Assembly: GCA_028023455.1 (NCBI GenBank)
Contig: JAQFVV010006221.1
Span: 5,747,011-5,811,010 of the forward strand
Origin: Epiperipatus broadwayi
Lineage: Eukaryota > Onychophora > Udeonychophora > Euonychophora > Peripatidae
Length of the DNA stretch: 64,000 nucleotides
Reading direction: 5' to 3'
Shown here: positions 1 to 11,529 of the stretch, piece after piece
Position numbering within the stretch: position 1 is the first letter of the stretch
How the letters are laid out: each line of letters begins with the position of its first letter
Program-made: the position numbers and the translations under genes
The notes under the pieces: model-generated
Told to the model about the DNA's origin: nothing
The model's input: only the letters and a program-made list of their open reading frames with translations
The model's database searches: none

Positions 1-960
1 AAGCTACTCTCATATGTGCTGAAAGTTTTGTGAATAAATATAATGCTCTTTATGAGATCAGAAATCGATGTCAACTTAGTAGCATTTTACAATAATAATA
101 TTAAACGTAGATTATTTAATGAAGAATAAACATTGAAAGATTATTTGATCACATGTCTCTTTAAAATCATCAATATGTTCTCCTGAAGTTCACATGAACT
201 ATAAGAAATGTTAATATTGATGGTAAGGCAGTAATGTATATGTACATTCTCAGCCAAGAGACATTTCTAAGGTCTGAGTAATAAAAAAAATCTAATTACA
301 TTATCTTTAAAATAGGAAGCCATTGATTATCACAATTTATGACAATACAATAATAATGATAAAAAAAATAATAGATAATAAGCATTCTTTTATCTTTTAT
401 GAGACTGCCTGGGATTTAAGTAAAATTGTATAATGCTAATGTAAATTGTTTGTGTAATGTTTGAGTGAAATAATTGAGAAAAACAAAAAATATAAATTTT
501 TTGTTCACATATGTATTTGCTTATTCTCAAAATTATAATGCCAACACTTAAGTCTCTTAAATAAATATAGCATAAGGTAATGAAAATGTAAAAAATATAT
601 AATATAAAATATAAATATAATTTCAAAATAAAGATAATATTAAAATAATTAATTATATCTGAAACGTATACATCTGGGCATTACATTGCTATCAAAAAAA
701 TTTACGACTTTTTATTGTAGACAATTTCTGATTTGTACACAATGGCATTAAAAAAAGCCATAGTTAACAGTGCTTAAGAGTATGGCATAGTTCGTGAAGA
801 TGATTTACTTAAAACCTATTATATGAGATTTATATTGTGTTATAGTTTACAACTCAGATGTTGAGCTCATTAACATATTTTCAATTAATGGTTATTTAAT
901 TAAATTTCTGTATAAGAAAGAAATACAACCTATGATTATGATAGTAAAAGTTTTAAAAGG
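1..960. other. A+T-rich DNA without recognisable gene
   Basis: Only short spurious reading frames and A/T runs are visible. I see no splice-bounded exon, RNA gene or clear repeat here. Confidence 0.5.
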
Positions 961-965
961 TATAT

Positions 966-1222
966 ATATATTGTAATGGTATGGAATGTATGGGGGTACC
1001 ATGGGGAGATGGGACCTCATCATCATCCTCTCCATTTATCACAAATATAAAATAAACTACAAAAAGAATGTGTAAATGCCTAAAATATTAAATGAGGCGA
1101 TGCCCAGCATGAGAATGAAATATAAGTACAGTAGTTAATAATACTACTAATAAGTTATAAACTACAAATTACATATAAACAATTAACCCATCAATTAAGA
1201 GTCATAAATTCATCAGTCATCC
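966..1222 (-). repeat. Dispersed repeat, copy A (inverted partner of 7750-8020)
   Basis: This segment is the reverse complement, with small gaps and substitutions, of the stretch at about 7750-8020. Matching landmarks include the GGTATGGAATGTAT / CCATGGGGAGATGGG end, the 'aaataaactacaaaa' stretch and the 'aatttatgact' end. No coding potential is seen. It is probably a short interspersed or non-autonomous element; the family is unknown to me. Confidence 0.6.
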
Positions 1223-1799
1223 TGTGATTGGATTCCCAAACAGGATACTCATCTAGCCACTACCAAATTTAGAGCAGAATATCAAAAAATGTCACCTTAA
1301 AAAAATTATTCATTGTGAATAAGCATTATTTATAAAAACAAAATGTATCTAACAAAGAATTTTAAATTGGCTAAAATCCTTCTAATTTTAGAGGGGAAAT
1401 AATAATAAAAAAATATGTTTCAATTGGAAAAAAGATGCTAATAAAATTAATTACTATATTACTTCGAATATAAACCATCTCTGAATTTAAGCCGTAGGAT
1501 GTTAAGCCTGAAAAATTGGGAAAAAAATTAACACCCGGATTTTACAGCATATATGTACTTAAATAGGAAACTAATATAAACACAATAAGCTCATCTAATT
1601 TATTGCAAATCTTCAAATAACTTGAATTCTCAACTTCATTATTCCATCAGATACATCATTTTCAGGTCATTTAAATTGCAGCTGAATGTTATAATTTCTT
1701 TGTCAATTTTTGCTTTTGGATAAAAGTACATTTTTCTATTAAAATCTGAATCATTCTTCTAAAATAATTTATATTTTTATAAATATTTTCTAAAAAAAA

Positions 1800-2390
1800 A
1801 TTAAAATGTTCAAAAAAAGATTCCAAAACATTCATTTTTACTTTGAAATTCAAAATGAAAACATTGGAATTGTCAATATCAGCAAAGTGTTAAAAGATTC
1901 TAAAATATTCATTTCCCCTTTAAAAATCAAAAGGAAGCCATTGGAACTGTTGAAATTTTAACAGATGCTCTCTTGTACAGAACAACAATCAACCAATCAG
2001 TGGCATGGAAGGCAGACTCTTGTTTCATTGTTATATTGGTTTATTCATTATAAAACTATTCTAAAGGTTCAAATTTTCTTGATAAAAATAATGATAAAAT
2101 CAGCAAAATAATGTTAAAACATTTTAATACATTATAAAAATATAAGAATTGTCAACATTTGCAAAATAATGTTAAAAGATTCTAAAACATCCATTTTCAC
2201 TTTAAAAATCAAAAGGAAGCTATTGGAACTGTCAAAATTTTGACAGATGCACACTTATGTAGAGAACAACAATCAACCAATTAACACCTTGAAAGCTAGG
2301 CTCTTATCTCATTATATTGACTTGTAAAACTATTCTAAAGGTTATTTGGTAAACTTTTCTCGATAAAATACCAATAAAATTAATTAAAAG
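1800..2390. repeat. Imperfect tandem duplication, period about 282 bp
   Basis: Two units beginning GTTAAAAGATTCTAAAA lie at about 1889 and 2171. They share in order an 'aaatcaaaaggaagc' block, an 'acaacaatcaaccaat' block and an 'aaaactattctaaaggtt' block. A partial third unit precedes them at about 1805. No reading frame is conserved between the units. This is local tandem duplication of unknown sequence. Confidence 0.6.
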
Positions 2391-3960
2391 CAGTTTGAGA
2401 AAGGATTAAAGTCATTTATGAAATTAGTCCAAAAAATATTGATTAAAAATGAATTAACATGCTATTCTCACAGGAAATGACTGTAATATTATGTGCATGT
2501 ATAGTGTAATCCACAGAAATAAGATGTTAAAAATTTTCAATTCAAATTTAAGCTTTGCCCCTCTTTTAGGAGTCCAAAATTTGGGGGAAAAGTGTAGCTT
2601 ATATACAAAGTAATATGGTAATATCAATTGTTACTAAATTCAAAAACTCCTTTATAAATTTAAATGTAATGTGCACATTAAAGAAAATACTTTGTTCATT
2701 GATTTTGTTTACTTCATGGGGATGATGATGGTTTTCTATTTTCCCGTATAGTTATTCCACCTCATTTCTTTCTGTATCATTACAAATGGTGGTCCCAATT
2801 TTGATCAAGTTCTGGTGGTCAGTATATAAAGGGTCCACGTACTGTGAGGCTCAAATAAAATTACACCTGAAAAAAAAAGTCGATGCAGAAATAATTTTAT
2901 AAAATGTATTACTATGTAATATGTGATTAGGATAGATGAGGATTAAGTTATAATTTGATCATAAATTATAAAAATAATGATATTAATGTATATTTAAAGA
3001 GTTCATATTTAAAGTAAAATAAAAAATTAAAGTATGATTTTTGATATTGGAGTGAGCTAACTGATGGAGTTTTATTTAGCTGTACTTTCGGTAATTGTGA
3101 TGGGTGGAGGGTTTTATCATTGAATTGAGGATGTAATATTTTTATGCAATTTCATGGAGTGTTCTATATTAACACTATACGAACCCACTCTTGAGTTTCA
3201 ATGTTCCCAGTTGTTTATCACAGATAGTTAATGTAGTTGCCATGAACCCTAACATCTAAACCTCATAGAAAATGATCAAGGCATAAGTTTATGGTTGTAT
3301 TTACCAGCCTCCAAGACTCAACAGAGCAAAACATAGTTTTGAAGTTCTGTATTTATCAGTCCATAAGACTCAAAGGAAGAGGGCTTTGCAAAGATTTTGC
3401 ATTGTTATTTCCATTGTGGATTGTAGGTTTTATGTAGTGTCTAAATTGAGATAAATCTGCTGTTCATGCTGCATTGTGTATTTATATAGTCCAGTGACTG
3501 GATTCTGGATCTATCCCATGTTTGCAGGTCACTATGCATTCTTTTGCTGTTAGATGCTCATCAGATCTCTTAAAAAAAATTTTGACAAATGATTTGCTAT
3601 ATGAACTTGTTTTGATAAATGCATATGTATTTTAAATAAAAATAAATAAAAATAATGGTAAACAAGAAATCACACATGCATGAGAATGATAGATATGAAG
3701 AATAAAGCAAAATTAGACAAATAAAGTCAGGGATTGAGACATTAAAGTTTAAAGAAAGGCAGATTATGGATAATAATAATAGTAGTAGTTAGTATTAGGT
3801 AAAGTATAGAGTTGCATGGAAGGGGAGGAGATGTGAAGCTTATTCTATGAGATAATATTTTAAAAAATTATATTTTTGTTATAAAAGTAATGTAACACAG
3901 GTTTCTTTTAATTTTAATAGTGATCATAGACATATCATGGCAAAAGCCAAACTGAAAAAG
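2391..3960. other. A+T-rich DNA; slightly more complex block at 2700-2880
   Basis: No gene is recognised. The block at 2700-2880 contains a TATA-like 'tatataaaggg' followed about 35 nt later by 'aataaaa', which could be the edge of a decayed transposon. Nothing else supports that reading. Confidence 0.3.
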
Positions 3961-3969
3961 ATGGAGGGA

Positions 3970-4560
3970 GAATGTGATCAAGAAAAAGATTAGCAATCAA
4001 CTAAAGATGCCCACAGAACAGAAAATATGTCCATATTAGCCCATTTATTACAAATGTGTAAAGATTGAAAAAAAATAATCAGAGAACAGATGTTAGTTTT
4101 TGCAACAGTGTAAAGAAATGGAAGAAATTCAGATGCGTATAAACAAAAGAGAAGAAAGCAATCTGCAAAAACCGAGGTTTGTTTAAAGAAATGAAAATGC
4201 AATTAGAAGATTGCAAAATAGCATAGATAAAGACAATAAAAAAAGAACTGAAGTGTTTTTGAAGAAAATCAAGATATAACCCAAATAATAGATGAAAATA
4301 AGAAAGAATAAGATAATTCATGATGTTAATGTAAGAGGAAATAAAAATAACAGATCAAATGGATCAAAACAACTGGAGGAAAATACAAAAAATGAACAAA
4401 ACTATGTAGAAATAATGAATCAAAATAATGAGAAGACTGTCAGAAAGTTGAAAGAACAAAAAATTAGAAAAGTACAGAATCAAGAGATATTCAGAATAAA
4501 TCCTGGAGAGATCTATAATCAGTTTCTCAAGACCAGATATTGCAGTTGAAATCACCAACT
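3970..4560 (+). pseudogene. Decayed charged coiled-coil ORF, possibly retrotransposon gag
   Basis: An 85-codon open stretch (4292-4549) and broken frames just upstream encode a very Lys/Glu/Asn/Gln-rich polypeptide with no hydrophobic core. Phrases such as LLQMCKD and KEMEEIQMRI, spread over two frames, resemble the N-terminal coiled coil of Gypsy-type Gag proteins. Several stops and frame changes break it. No zinc knuckle, protease or RT follows. The assignment to Gag is inference from composition; a LINE ORF1 coiled coil or chance are alternatives. Confidence 0.3.
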
Positions 4561-5699
4561 GCTGTTTCTTTCTAAGTTGATAAATAAAATCTGTTAAGTA
4601 TAGCCTATTATATAAGATAAATCAGATTAGTATATGTTATGGCAAAAGATTATTGAGTTGATAGCAAAACTACTAAGGCAACAAACCCAAGGATGATTAG
4701 GAAGATAATATTTTGGCTCTTCCAACCTGAAAAATAAAGAATTACCAAGAATGGGAGATAAAATTGATGTAAAGAATATAGCTGTTGAAACATAAACAAA
4801 ATCCATAGGAAAAGATCTGGATAAGACAAAAGATTAATAAGTAATTCAGAGAGTGAACACAATCTGAACAGATCTTTATCACCCTATCACAGTCTGACTC
4901 AAATAAAGATTATTAATTATGCATGGTTTAGAAATACTTATCTGAATATTTCTATAACATTGAACAATAGCAGTAATAATGTGACCATTAAAAAATGTAG
5001 TTAAAATAATGAGAAATTAAAGTGAATTTGTATTTCATTGTTGCATCATTTAAAGGGTAGGGTATTGTAATAGTGTGGAGATTTGGCATGCAAATATTAC
5101 AAGCTTGTGCATAAATAAAGTTAAAATGGAAAAATAGTATTTAATTTTATCATACTCTTATAATAAGTTCTTGATTTAAATATTTTCCTTTACTAAATGA
5201 TAATATAAGAATCTTCTAACATTAATTTTTTTTAAACAATAATAAATATGAATATTTATATAAATGTTTGTAAAGGAGAGAAAAGTATAAAATCAGATAT
5301 TTTCTTTTGTTTCCTCTCTTCAGTAATTATAATTATTTACCAGATTAATTTTTAGTTTTTAAAAAATACTAGAAAAAAAATTATCTCCAATATGTAATGA
5401 AAAGTTTACTGAACAATTTTGATTTTAACTTTTTAAGAGAGATAAAATAGAAAAATGTTTATGTTTGTAAAGTGTTTTTTTTTTTAAAAAAAAAAAAAAA
5501 GAAGAAGAAGAAGAGAAAGGAAAAAGTTTTAACATTTTTTATTAAATTTTATTTTCATTAAGAAAAGTTTACTTTATTTATCTTTCTCCAAAAGAAAAGA
5601 CAATGTTTTCAAAATCAGTATAATTAATCTGATTATCTTGTTTTTCTTTTGGCAGAAAAAAGTTAATTAAAGAATTTTAAAAATTATTCTAATTTAAGT
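4560..5699. other. A+T-rich DNA with a poly(A)/GAA tract
   Basis: No gene is recognised. A T-run, then an A-run, then (GAA)n occupies about 5477-5520. Confidence 0.45.
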
Positions 5700-6260
5700 T
5701 TGTGACATGTTTTCCAATTTTAAATTTGAAGGAGGAAAATATATAAACAATGGTTTTTGTAAAATTAAATCTGATTGGTTAGTAGTAAATTTTGTCATGT
5801 AGAAGATGGTGTTGTGATTGGTGGAGGACAGAATTGTCCAATAAATAGGGGAGATGGTAAATTATTAGACCTCAATGTCTTATAAAAAGAAGGGAGTTTT
5901 AATAAAGATGTTGAGGAGAGTTGTTAGTCTCGATACAGCTGTTGCTGAAGAAGAAAAAGTTTGCAGTGAAAAATGTTTTCTAAAATGAAGACAAATATAT
6001 GCTAAGTTGAGCTAAAGCTAAAGATCATCTATCTCCATGTAAACTGCTTATTGAAAAAAATGTAAAAGAGAAGAAATATCCTTAAAGTAATTTGCCACAA
6101 ACCTTGTCTTCAACCCAGAGTATGAATGTCTCTGGCTCTATGTGTTAGCCTGACCTGAAAAATTATTAGAAAGTACATAGTCAAATTATCTGAAAATATT
6201 ATATGAAGAATGGATATTGTGCATATTAGTTTGGAATTAAGAAGCCTTCAAGAAGTGTCA
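5700..6260 (+). repeat. Possible decayed LTR / promoter-bearing repeat
   Basis: Within about 130 bp there are two GATTGG-type CCAAT boxes (about 5771 and 5816), a further CCAAT, an 'aataaata' and a TATA-like CTTATAAAAAG at about 5879. A more G-rich transcribed-looking tail follows, with 'gaggagagttgttagtctcg'. This order is what the U3-R part of an LTR looks like. No partner LTR, primer-binding site or target duplication was found, so it could also be an unrelated promoter-like segment. Confidence 0.3.
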
Positions 6261-6806
6261 AAAAAGACTCAAAAAAAATAAAACCATGGTAAAAGGTATT
6301 TTTAATGTGCACATTATCTCTACAATTATAGATAAAAAATTACAGAATAATTGATAAGAATGAAATTTTTTATTAATTTAACATTTTCTTGTGAAACATG
6401 TTTTTTATTCATTTCATTTTTTTTCAAAATCATACAAAAGGATTAAGCTAATTTAACTCATTATCTCTGATTAAAAGGTTTTTTTAATCAATTTTACTTA
6501 TTGAAAAATAAATAATTCCATAATAAAATAAATAAATAAAAATCAAATGGTGAAACATTTTTACTATATGAAATTATATTTTTTGATAAAATGTATAAGT
6601 TTGAATTATCATATGTCATTTTTTTAATTTCCTGAATTACTAATTAGTTACTGTATTAAATAATTGTTTAAAATATGTTAGTGTTAATGTCTTTATTTTT
6701 CCAGCTATCTGTTTCAAGAATTGGCAGTGTGTGTGACTGGATTTCATTATAGCTTAGTGTTTTAGAGATTTTTAAATTAGCCTAGTAAATGTATTTAAAA
6801 TGAAGT

Positions 6807-7380
6807 AGATTATTAATACAGATGGAAACATACTGGAGGAAATTAATCGTAGAATTAAACTTGGTTGGAGTGCTTTTGGTAGAAATAACTTGATACTAAA
6901 AGGAAATATGCCTATGTGTTTGAAAAGGATGGTTTTTAACAAATGTGTTTTACCAGTTTTTACATATGGATCTGAGACTTGGACACTTAATAGAAGAGCA
7001 ATACAGAGACTTCAGACCACTCAAAGGAGTATAGAGAGATGTATGTTGGAAGTAACAAGAAGAGATCGAAAACACAATGTATGGTTAAGACAACAAACAG
7101 GTGTTACTGACCTTATTGAAAAAATTAAAAGATTGAAATGGAGTTGGGCTGGACATATTGCTAGAAGAGATGATAATAGATGGACAATTGAAATTTTAAA
7201 CTGGATTCCAAGAGATTGTAAAAGACCCAGAAAGAGACCACATGTGAGATGGATGGATGAAATAAGAAAATGTGCAGGGGTGTTGTGGAGAAGAGAAGCT
7301 AAAGATCGGAGAAGGTGGATTAAACTTGGAGAGACCTTCATCCTGCAGTGGATTGATAATGGTTGATGATGATGATGATG
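6807..7380 (+). mobile_element. RTE-type LINE, 5'-truncated copy (RT C-terminal region)
   Basis: An uninterrupted frame from about 6809 to 7366 encodes the C-terminal part of a non-LTR retrotransposon polyprotein. It is nearly identical in translation to the end of the longer copy at 43.2-44.7 kb. Recognisable blocks are TYGSETWTLN, WAGHIARRDDNRW, RPHVRWMDEI and GETFILQWIDNG before the stop. It starts abruptly at the point matching mid-ORF of the longer copy, the usual 5' truncation of target-primed insertion. It ends in a (GAT)n tail at 7363-7380, typical of RTE elements with microsatellite tails. The RT catalytic region is absent, so it is dead. The intact frame suggests a fairly recent insertion. 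Confidence 0.85.
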
Positions 7381-7749
7381 CATCTTTCTATTTGACAATA
7401 AGAGTCATGATCTTGAGTTACCTCCACTGAGCTTAATAGTTATCATTTTGCTATAGGGATTTATGTTGATGTTTGGTCATTCATATTATAATTTTGGATA
7501 GTGCAAAGGTGTCACCTTTAAAGTTCAATGCATTTTGTTTTAGTTGGCTGGTACACTAATGTTACTATATAGCCAGAGCATTGATGATGATCAGCATATA
7601 TTAGTATTCTAGCATCATTTTTTATTATGAGTGATAGATTAGCATCTTATGTATATGCATCAAGAATTATATAATATTCTACTCTAAGTTTGGCAATGGT
7701 TAGATAAATAGCCTACTTATAATGTACTTCTTTTGAAATTCAATCAAGG

Positions 7750-8020
7750 GAAGATTAATGAATTTATGACTATTGATTGATCAATTAATTGTTTGTGTGG
7801 AATGCTGGGTAATTTATAGTTTATAAGTTATTAGTATTATTAACTACTTATATTTCATTCTCATGCTGAACATCATGCTCATTTGATATTTTAGTTTATG
7901 CATTTATACATATTCGTATTCCTTTTGTAGTTTATTTTATGTTTGTAATAAGTGGGGAGAATGAAGATGTTGTCCCATCTTCCCATGGTACTATCATATC
8001 TTCCATACCATTCTAATTCT
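7750..8020 (+). repeat. Dispersed repeat, copy B (inverted partner of 966-1222)
   Basis: This is the reverse complement of the repeat at 966-1222, about 6.8 kb away. Shared landmarks are 'aatttatgact', 'gtttataagttattagtatt', 'ttcattctcatgctgaa' and 'cttccataccatt'. It runs into a (TA)n tract at its right end. Non-coding; family unknown. Confidence 0.6.
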
Positions 8021-8059
8021 ATTTAATATATATATATACATTTTTATAACAATTTTTTA

Positions 8060-8133
8060 TTTTTAGTACAATGCTTACATATCACTCATCTAACAACAGT
8101 TTTGATTGCCCCTGCAATCTTCTTCAGAACTAT
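8060..8133. repeat. Single-arm fragment related to the 52.3-kb foldback
   Basis: The sequence around TTTTGATTGCCCCTGCAATC and the following 'ttcttcagaac' matches the left arm of the foldback at 52328-52529, with 'acaatgctt' upstream in both. Only one arm is present here. Read on the minus strand it gives the CTGAAGAAGATTGC hairpin motif discussed in the findings. Confidence 0.55.
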
Positions 8134-8314
8134 AAAATATATATACATACACATAAATATACAAATTATATTTAAAAAAATACAAATTATATAAAAAAAT
8201 ACACATACATATATATATTCATAAAAATATACAAACATATACTTATATATCCCCTTAAATACATGAATATATATAAAAACCAAATAAATAGAGTTATGAT
8301 TAATATATATATAT

Positions 8315-8443
8315 ATGTTATATAATAAGAATGTCAATAGCTCTTAACAAACTTTTCAGAATATCCTATCCCCAGACCGTTTTCATGCTTTTGGCATTCT
8401 GAAAAGCTTGTTAAGAGCTATTGACATGCTCATTATATAACAT
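8315..8443. repeat. Foldback (inverted repeat), 49-bp arms
   Basis: Arms 8315-8363 and 8395-8443 are near-perfect reverse complements, including AATAGCTCTTAACAA against TTGTTAAGAGCTATT, around a 31-nt loop. A possible imperfect 18-bp direct repeat (8243-8260 and 8483-8500, 'tatatat.cccttaa.ta') surrounds it, so it may be another member of the foldback class described below. No ribozyme core is seen. Confidence 0.7.
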
Positions 8444-8499
8444 TTGTAATACAAGTTGATTTAATTTCCTTGCAATTATGTATATATATACCCTTAAGT

Positions 8500-9905
8500 A
8501 GCTTTAATTTACAATATCTTAGTACAAAGTATATGCTGATTATTTTAAGTATGGTAAAAAATTGTGTGTGGTATTCATTCCTAAGTACCCCCTTTGTTAT
8601 TATGTAATAAATGTATACTATATTAAATAATTAAAAAAATTATTTAAGTTTAATACTTATATAAAATTTTATTATAAATAAGTTGTTAACTAGCTTTTAT
8701 ACCAATTGATGTTCATAAAACATTAGATTTATTTTTAACAACCACTGAATTCTAATACAGTAATAACATTTATATTATTTTGTTAGTTAAATTGTTATAT
8801 GTTGATGTTTGCATTAAGATTCTAAATTATGATTACTATATCATATATCTACTAATTTAAATAAGACTCTTAATTCGAATTCATAAATAACAATAATTTT
8901 ATTACAAAATTAATAATAAGACAATTAATTAATATACCATAATAATTTAAACCAATGTATCATAAAATATTATATTGTTGGAATTGTAAGGTAATGCAAA
9001 ACATTTTTATACATTTTAAAAGAACCATACAAAATATTATTTATTTGTTGTCTTCAATACATAGTATATATATAAAACATATAAAAGAAAATATTAATTT
9101 GTTACAGTTTCCCTTATCAGCAAACAAAACAAATTATTAAATAAATTCTATTATTATTATTTAAATATAAATTTAGAGTTATTAAGATTTTTTTTTTGAT
9201 TAGTTATATATTCATGTGTTCACCATAGGCATGTGTATGTTAAATGTTCTTTTAAAACAAGATTAATATTAAATCAAATATAATTACGTAAACAAAATAT
9301 ACAACTTGCATAAATAGTGATCAATATTTATCTCAAAGAGTTCTTCCAACTTTAAATCACTTTTTAATAAGTTCACAAATCCACAAAGATAATCCGATAT
9401 TTTAAATACAATAATTCTCAAAAGAGTTTGTTTCTATTTTAAAAGTATTCCACAATTTATTTAGCAAAATAATTCTTAATGGATCATGGCAAGACATCAC
9501 ACTGTAATTAATATTAAATAACCATTATTTATTTATTCTTTTAAATAAATGATTATTTAGATTTCTAATTATTTCACTTGAAGTTATAATTTTTAGCAAT
9601 TTATTTATTTTCTTGGTTGGCAACAAAGAACATATTGATCCGTAATAATTAAACTTTTCCAGCACTTTTTTAAAATACTTATAATTATTCCATTTGGTAA
9701 TTATTATTATTTTAAATCCAGATGCATATATGTATTAACTTAGATGTTTTAAATAAACATTTTAATATAAAAAAATCCAGAATGCTCAAAGAAACAAATT
9801 CCATTTTAATTCTTATTTTAAAAATCTCTCAAAAGTTTGTCCTTTAGAAATAAACATCAAATTTCCTGTTTAATTATTCCTGTTGTTACTCATATAAAAT
9901 ATTCT
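8500..9905. other. A+T-rich DNA without recognisable gene
   Basis: Very A+T-rich, with only low-complexity reading frames. Nothing supportable is seen. Confidence 0.45.
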
Positions 9906-9911
9906 GCCTTG

Positions 9912-10002
9912 CATTGATGGTCGAGAGGTCAGCGCGACTGCCTTGCACTTGCAGGCAGTTGCTCGGGTTGCGGGTTCGCGTCCCGGCCGATACTATGACA
10001 CT
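9912..10002 (+). mobile_element. tRNA-derived SINE
   Basis: The head is tRNA-like. The start GCATTG can pair with CGATAC/CGATGC-type sequence at the end. An A-box-like TGGTCGAGAGGT lies near 9919. A B box GGGTTCGCGTCCC follows at about 9972, and A-rich tails come after it. The anticodon-arm region is followed by a longer segment than in class I tRNAs, suggesting a Leu/Ser-like progenitor. No intact cloverleaf or CCA is encoded, so it is a SINE copy and not a tRNA gene. It belongs with the copies at 20.4, 22.0, 29.8 and 42.0 kb. Confidence 0.75.
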
Positions 10003-10585
10003 TAAAAAAAAAAAATACACTTAAAAAAAAAAGATATTGACTTTAACTAAAGTGATTGATATACATAATATATATATATAGAGAGAGAGACCAATAGATG
10101 TGAGATCTTCAAAGTTAAATCAAAGATAAATTTATATTATTAATGATGACATAATTTTTGAGTCATTACATAGATGCTGTTGTTAATATGTAAGTCAAAT
10201 TTATCTTTTTTATATTCAAAAAAAAATTATCATTTCCTTTTAGTAGAGTTCCTGCACAAATAGTATCCCAAACAATATGTTTTCCAATTAAATTTTAAAA
10301 CAAAACATTTTAAAATAAAATGATAACAATGACTTTTAATTTCTTTGTTAAAAATAAAAATACATTTGTTTGTTTCCAAAAATAAAATTATTACATCTTA
10401 CGTTTATATATATCTTTAATAATAGTATGATTTTTTTAAAAACATACGTGTGATTTAAATTCACACAATAATCCAAACATACACTAACACACATGTGAAT
10501 ATGATTTGTTATCTACCGAATTATTTTTTTTTTAAATGTATGAATAGACAAAACATTATTATCTTTTATTAAATTATATATATTT

Positions 10586-10628
10586 AAATTTATAATGAGA
10601 TATTAAGTTTAATGAGCAAATTACATTA
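10586..10628 (+). repeat. 43-bp direct repeat, left copy
   Basis: Identical over 43 nt to 11346-11388 (it contains AGATATTAAGTTTAATGAGC). The two copies flank the foldback between them and look like an exceptionally long target-site duplication. Confidence 0.85.
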
Positions 10629-10769
10629 CAACTGAAACACACAGGCTTATTATATATCTGTGTCTATATAGGATATATGAGCACAGACTTTCACACCACC
10701 CACCACTCTCCACACTATCTCATAACACTGATACACTTGAACACATATATGTTGAAAAGATAAATAATC

Positions 10770-10813
10770 ACTAATATACGTATTTCATGCTAAACCAGCA
10801 GTCATCAGTTGGT
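10770..10813 (-). ncRNA. Hammerhead ribozyme motif (left arm, degraded stem I)
   Basis: On the minus strand the order is ACCAA (stem I), CUGAUGA, a UGCU/AGCA stem II with loop GGUUU, GAAA, a three-pair stem III AUA/UAU with loop CG, cleavage base A, then UUAGU. Stem I has one C/A mismatch. It is the arm-copy of the motif at 11193-11236. Whether it is active is unknown; a mismatch also sits where the first stem II pair should be. Confidence 0.5.
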
Positions 10814-11192
10814 CCAGATTACCATCTCTACACATATATGCTATAAGTGCTCAGATATATATTAAGATAGCCAATCCTCATACTTTAATGGACAGGCTTC
10901 GATCTACTCCGCACTCCAACTTTTCAACCGTCCATCCAATTAAAAATCTGATGATGGAATGCTCAAAGTTCACCCTGAGGTCGAGATTCTTGTCACACCC
11001 ATGTTGACCCAACGTCAATCTGACACCTCAGGGTGGCCTTTGAGCATTCCATCATCAGATTTTCAATTGGATGGACGGTTGAAGAGTTGGAGTGTGGAGT
11101 AAATTGAAGACTGTCCATTAAAGTATGAGGATTGACTATCTTAATATATATCTGAGCTCTTATAGCATATATGTATAGAGATGGTAATCTGG

Positions 11193-11236
11193 ACCAACTG
11201 ATGATTGCTGGGTTAGCATGAAATACATATATTGGT
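11193..11236 (+). ncRNA. Type I hammerhead ribozyme motif (right arm)
   Basis: Stem I ACCAA (11193-11197) pairs with UUGGU (11232-11236). The core CUGAUGA is at 11198-11204. Stem II UGCU (11206-11209) pairs with AGCA (11215-11218) around loop GGGUU, with a U/U mismatch at the core-proximal position. GAAA is at 11220-11223. Stem III is AUA/UAU with a two-nt loop, and the cleavage triplet is AUA with the cut predicted after 11231. Very short stem III is characteristic of metazoan and Penelope hammerheads (established knowledge). The canonical G-C at the base of stem II is missing, which lowers confidence in activity. Confidence 0.6.
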
Positions 11237-11345
11237 GATTATTTATCTTTTCAACATATATGTGCTCAAGTGTATCAGTGTTATGAGATGGCGTGGAGAG
11301 TGGTGGGTGGTGTGAAAGTCTGTGCTCATATACCCTTTATATTAA

Positions 11346-11388
11346 AAATTTATAATGAGATATTAAGTTTAATGAGCAAATTACATTA
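11346..11388 (+). repeat. 43-bp direct repeat, right copy
   Basis: Identical to 10586-10628; see that entry. Confidence 0.85.
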
Positions 11389-11433
11389 TCGTATTATTTT
11401 AAAAAAAAAAAAAATCAATCGTGATTTTTTTAT

Positions 11434-11458
11434 GCTAACCGCTAGGCCACCAATGCGT
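11434..11458 (-). mobile_element. Fragment of tRNA-Glu-like SINE (5' end only)
   Basis: On the minus strand it reads GCATTGGTGGCCTAGCGGTT..., matching the first about 23 nt, including the A box, of the SINE at 63837-63949. The rest is missing and a T/A-rich stretch precedes it on the plus strand. Confidence 0.5.
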
Positions 11459-11529
11459 ACTTTGTATTTTGAGTATTTCTATAGTAATTTCAAAAATAAG
11501 ATAAACATCGCTTGGGGATTTTAAACATT

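Larger units (their letters stand above)
10629..11345. mobile_element. Large foldback element, about 310-bp arms, with hammerhead motifs
   Basis: Arms 10671-10981 and 11025-11335 are reverse complements with scattered mismatches around a loop of about 43 nt. The left side carries 42 nt (10629-10670) that has no partner on the right. The whole lies between identical 43-bp direct repeats. There is no protein-coding potential. Both arms contain a hammerhead-like core in opposite strands. The arm sequence with ACTATCTCAT and CTGATACAC is shared with the smaller foldback at 38960-39132. The asymmetric tail plus long target duplication argues for retro-insertion rather than a cut-and-paste MITE; I place it with non-autonomous Penelope-type elements by inference. 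Confidence 0.8.

Noticed and set aside
3541-3590. Hammerhead from the CTGATGA on the minus strand near 3560
   Set aside because: No GAAA follows at stem II distance and no stem I partner is present. Other isolated CTGATGA sites (near 1210, 30631, 51536, 59243) fail the same way.
10629-11345. Classical MITE or foldback DNA transposon
   Set aside because: One side has 42 nt without a partner on the other side and the flanking repeat is 43 bp, neither expected for cut-and-paste elements.
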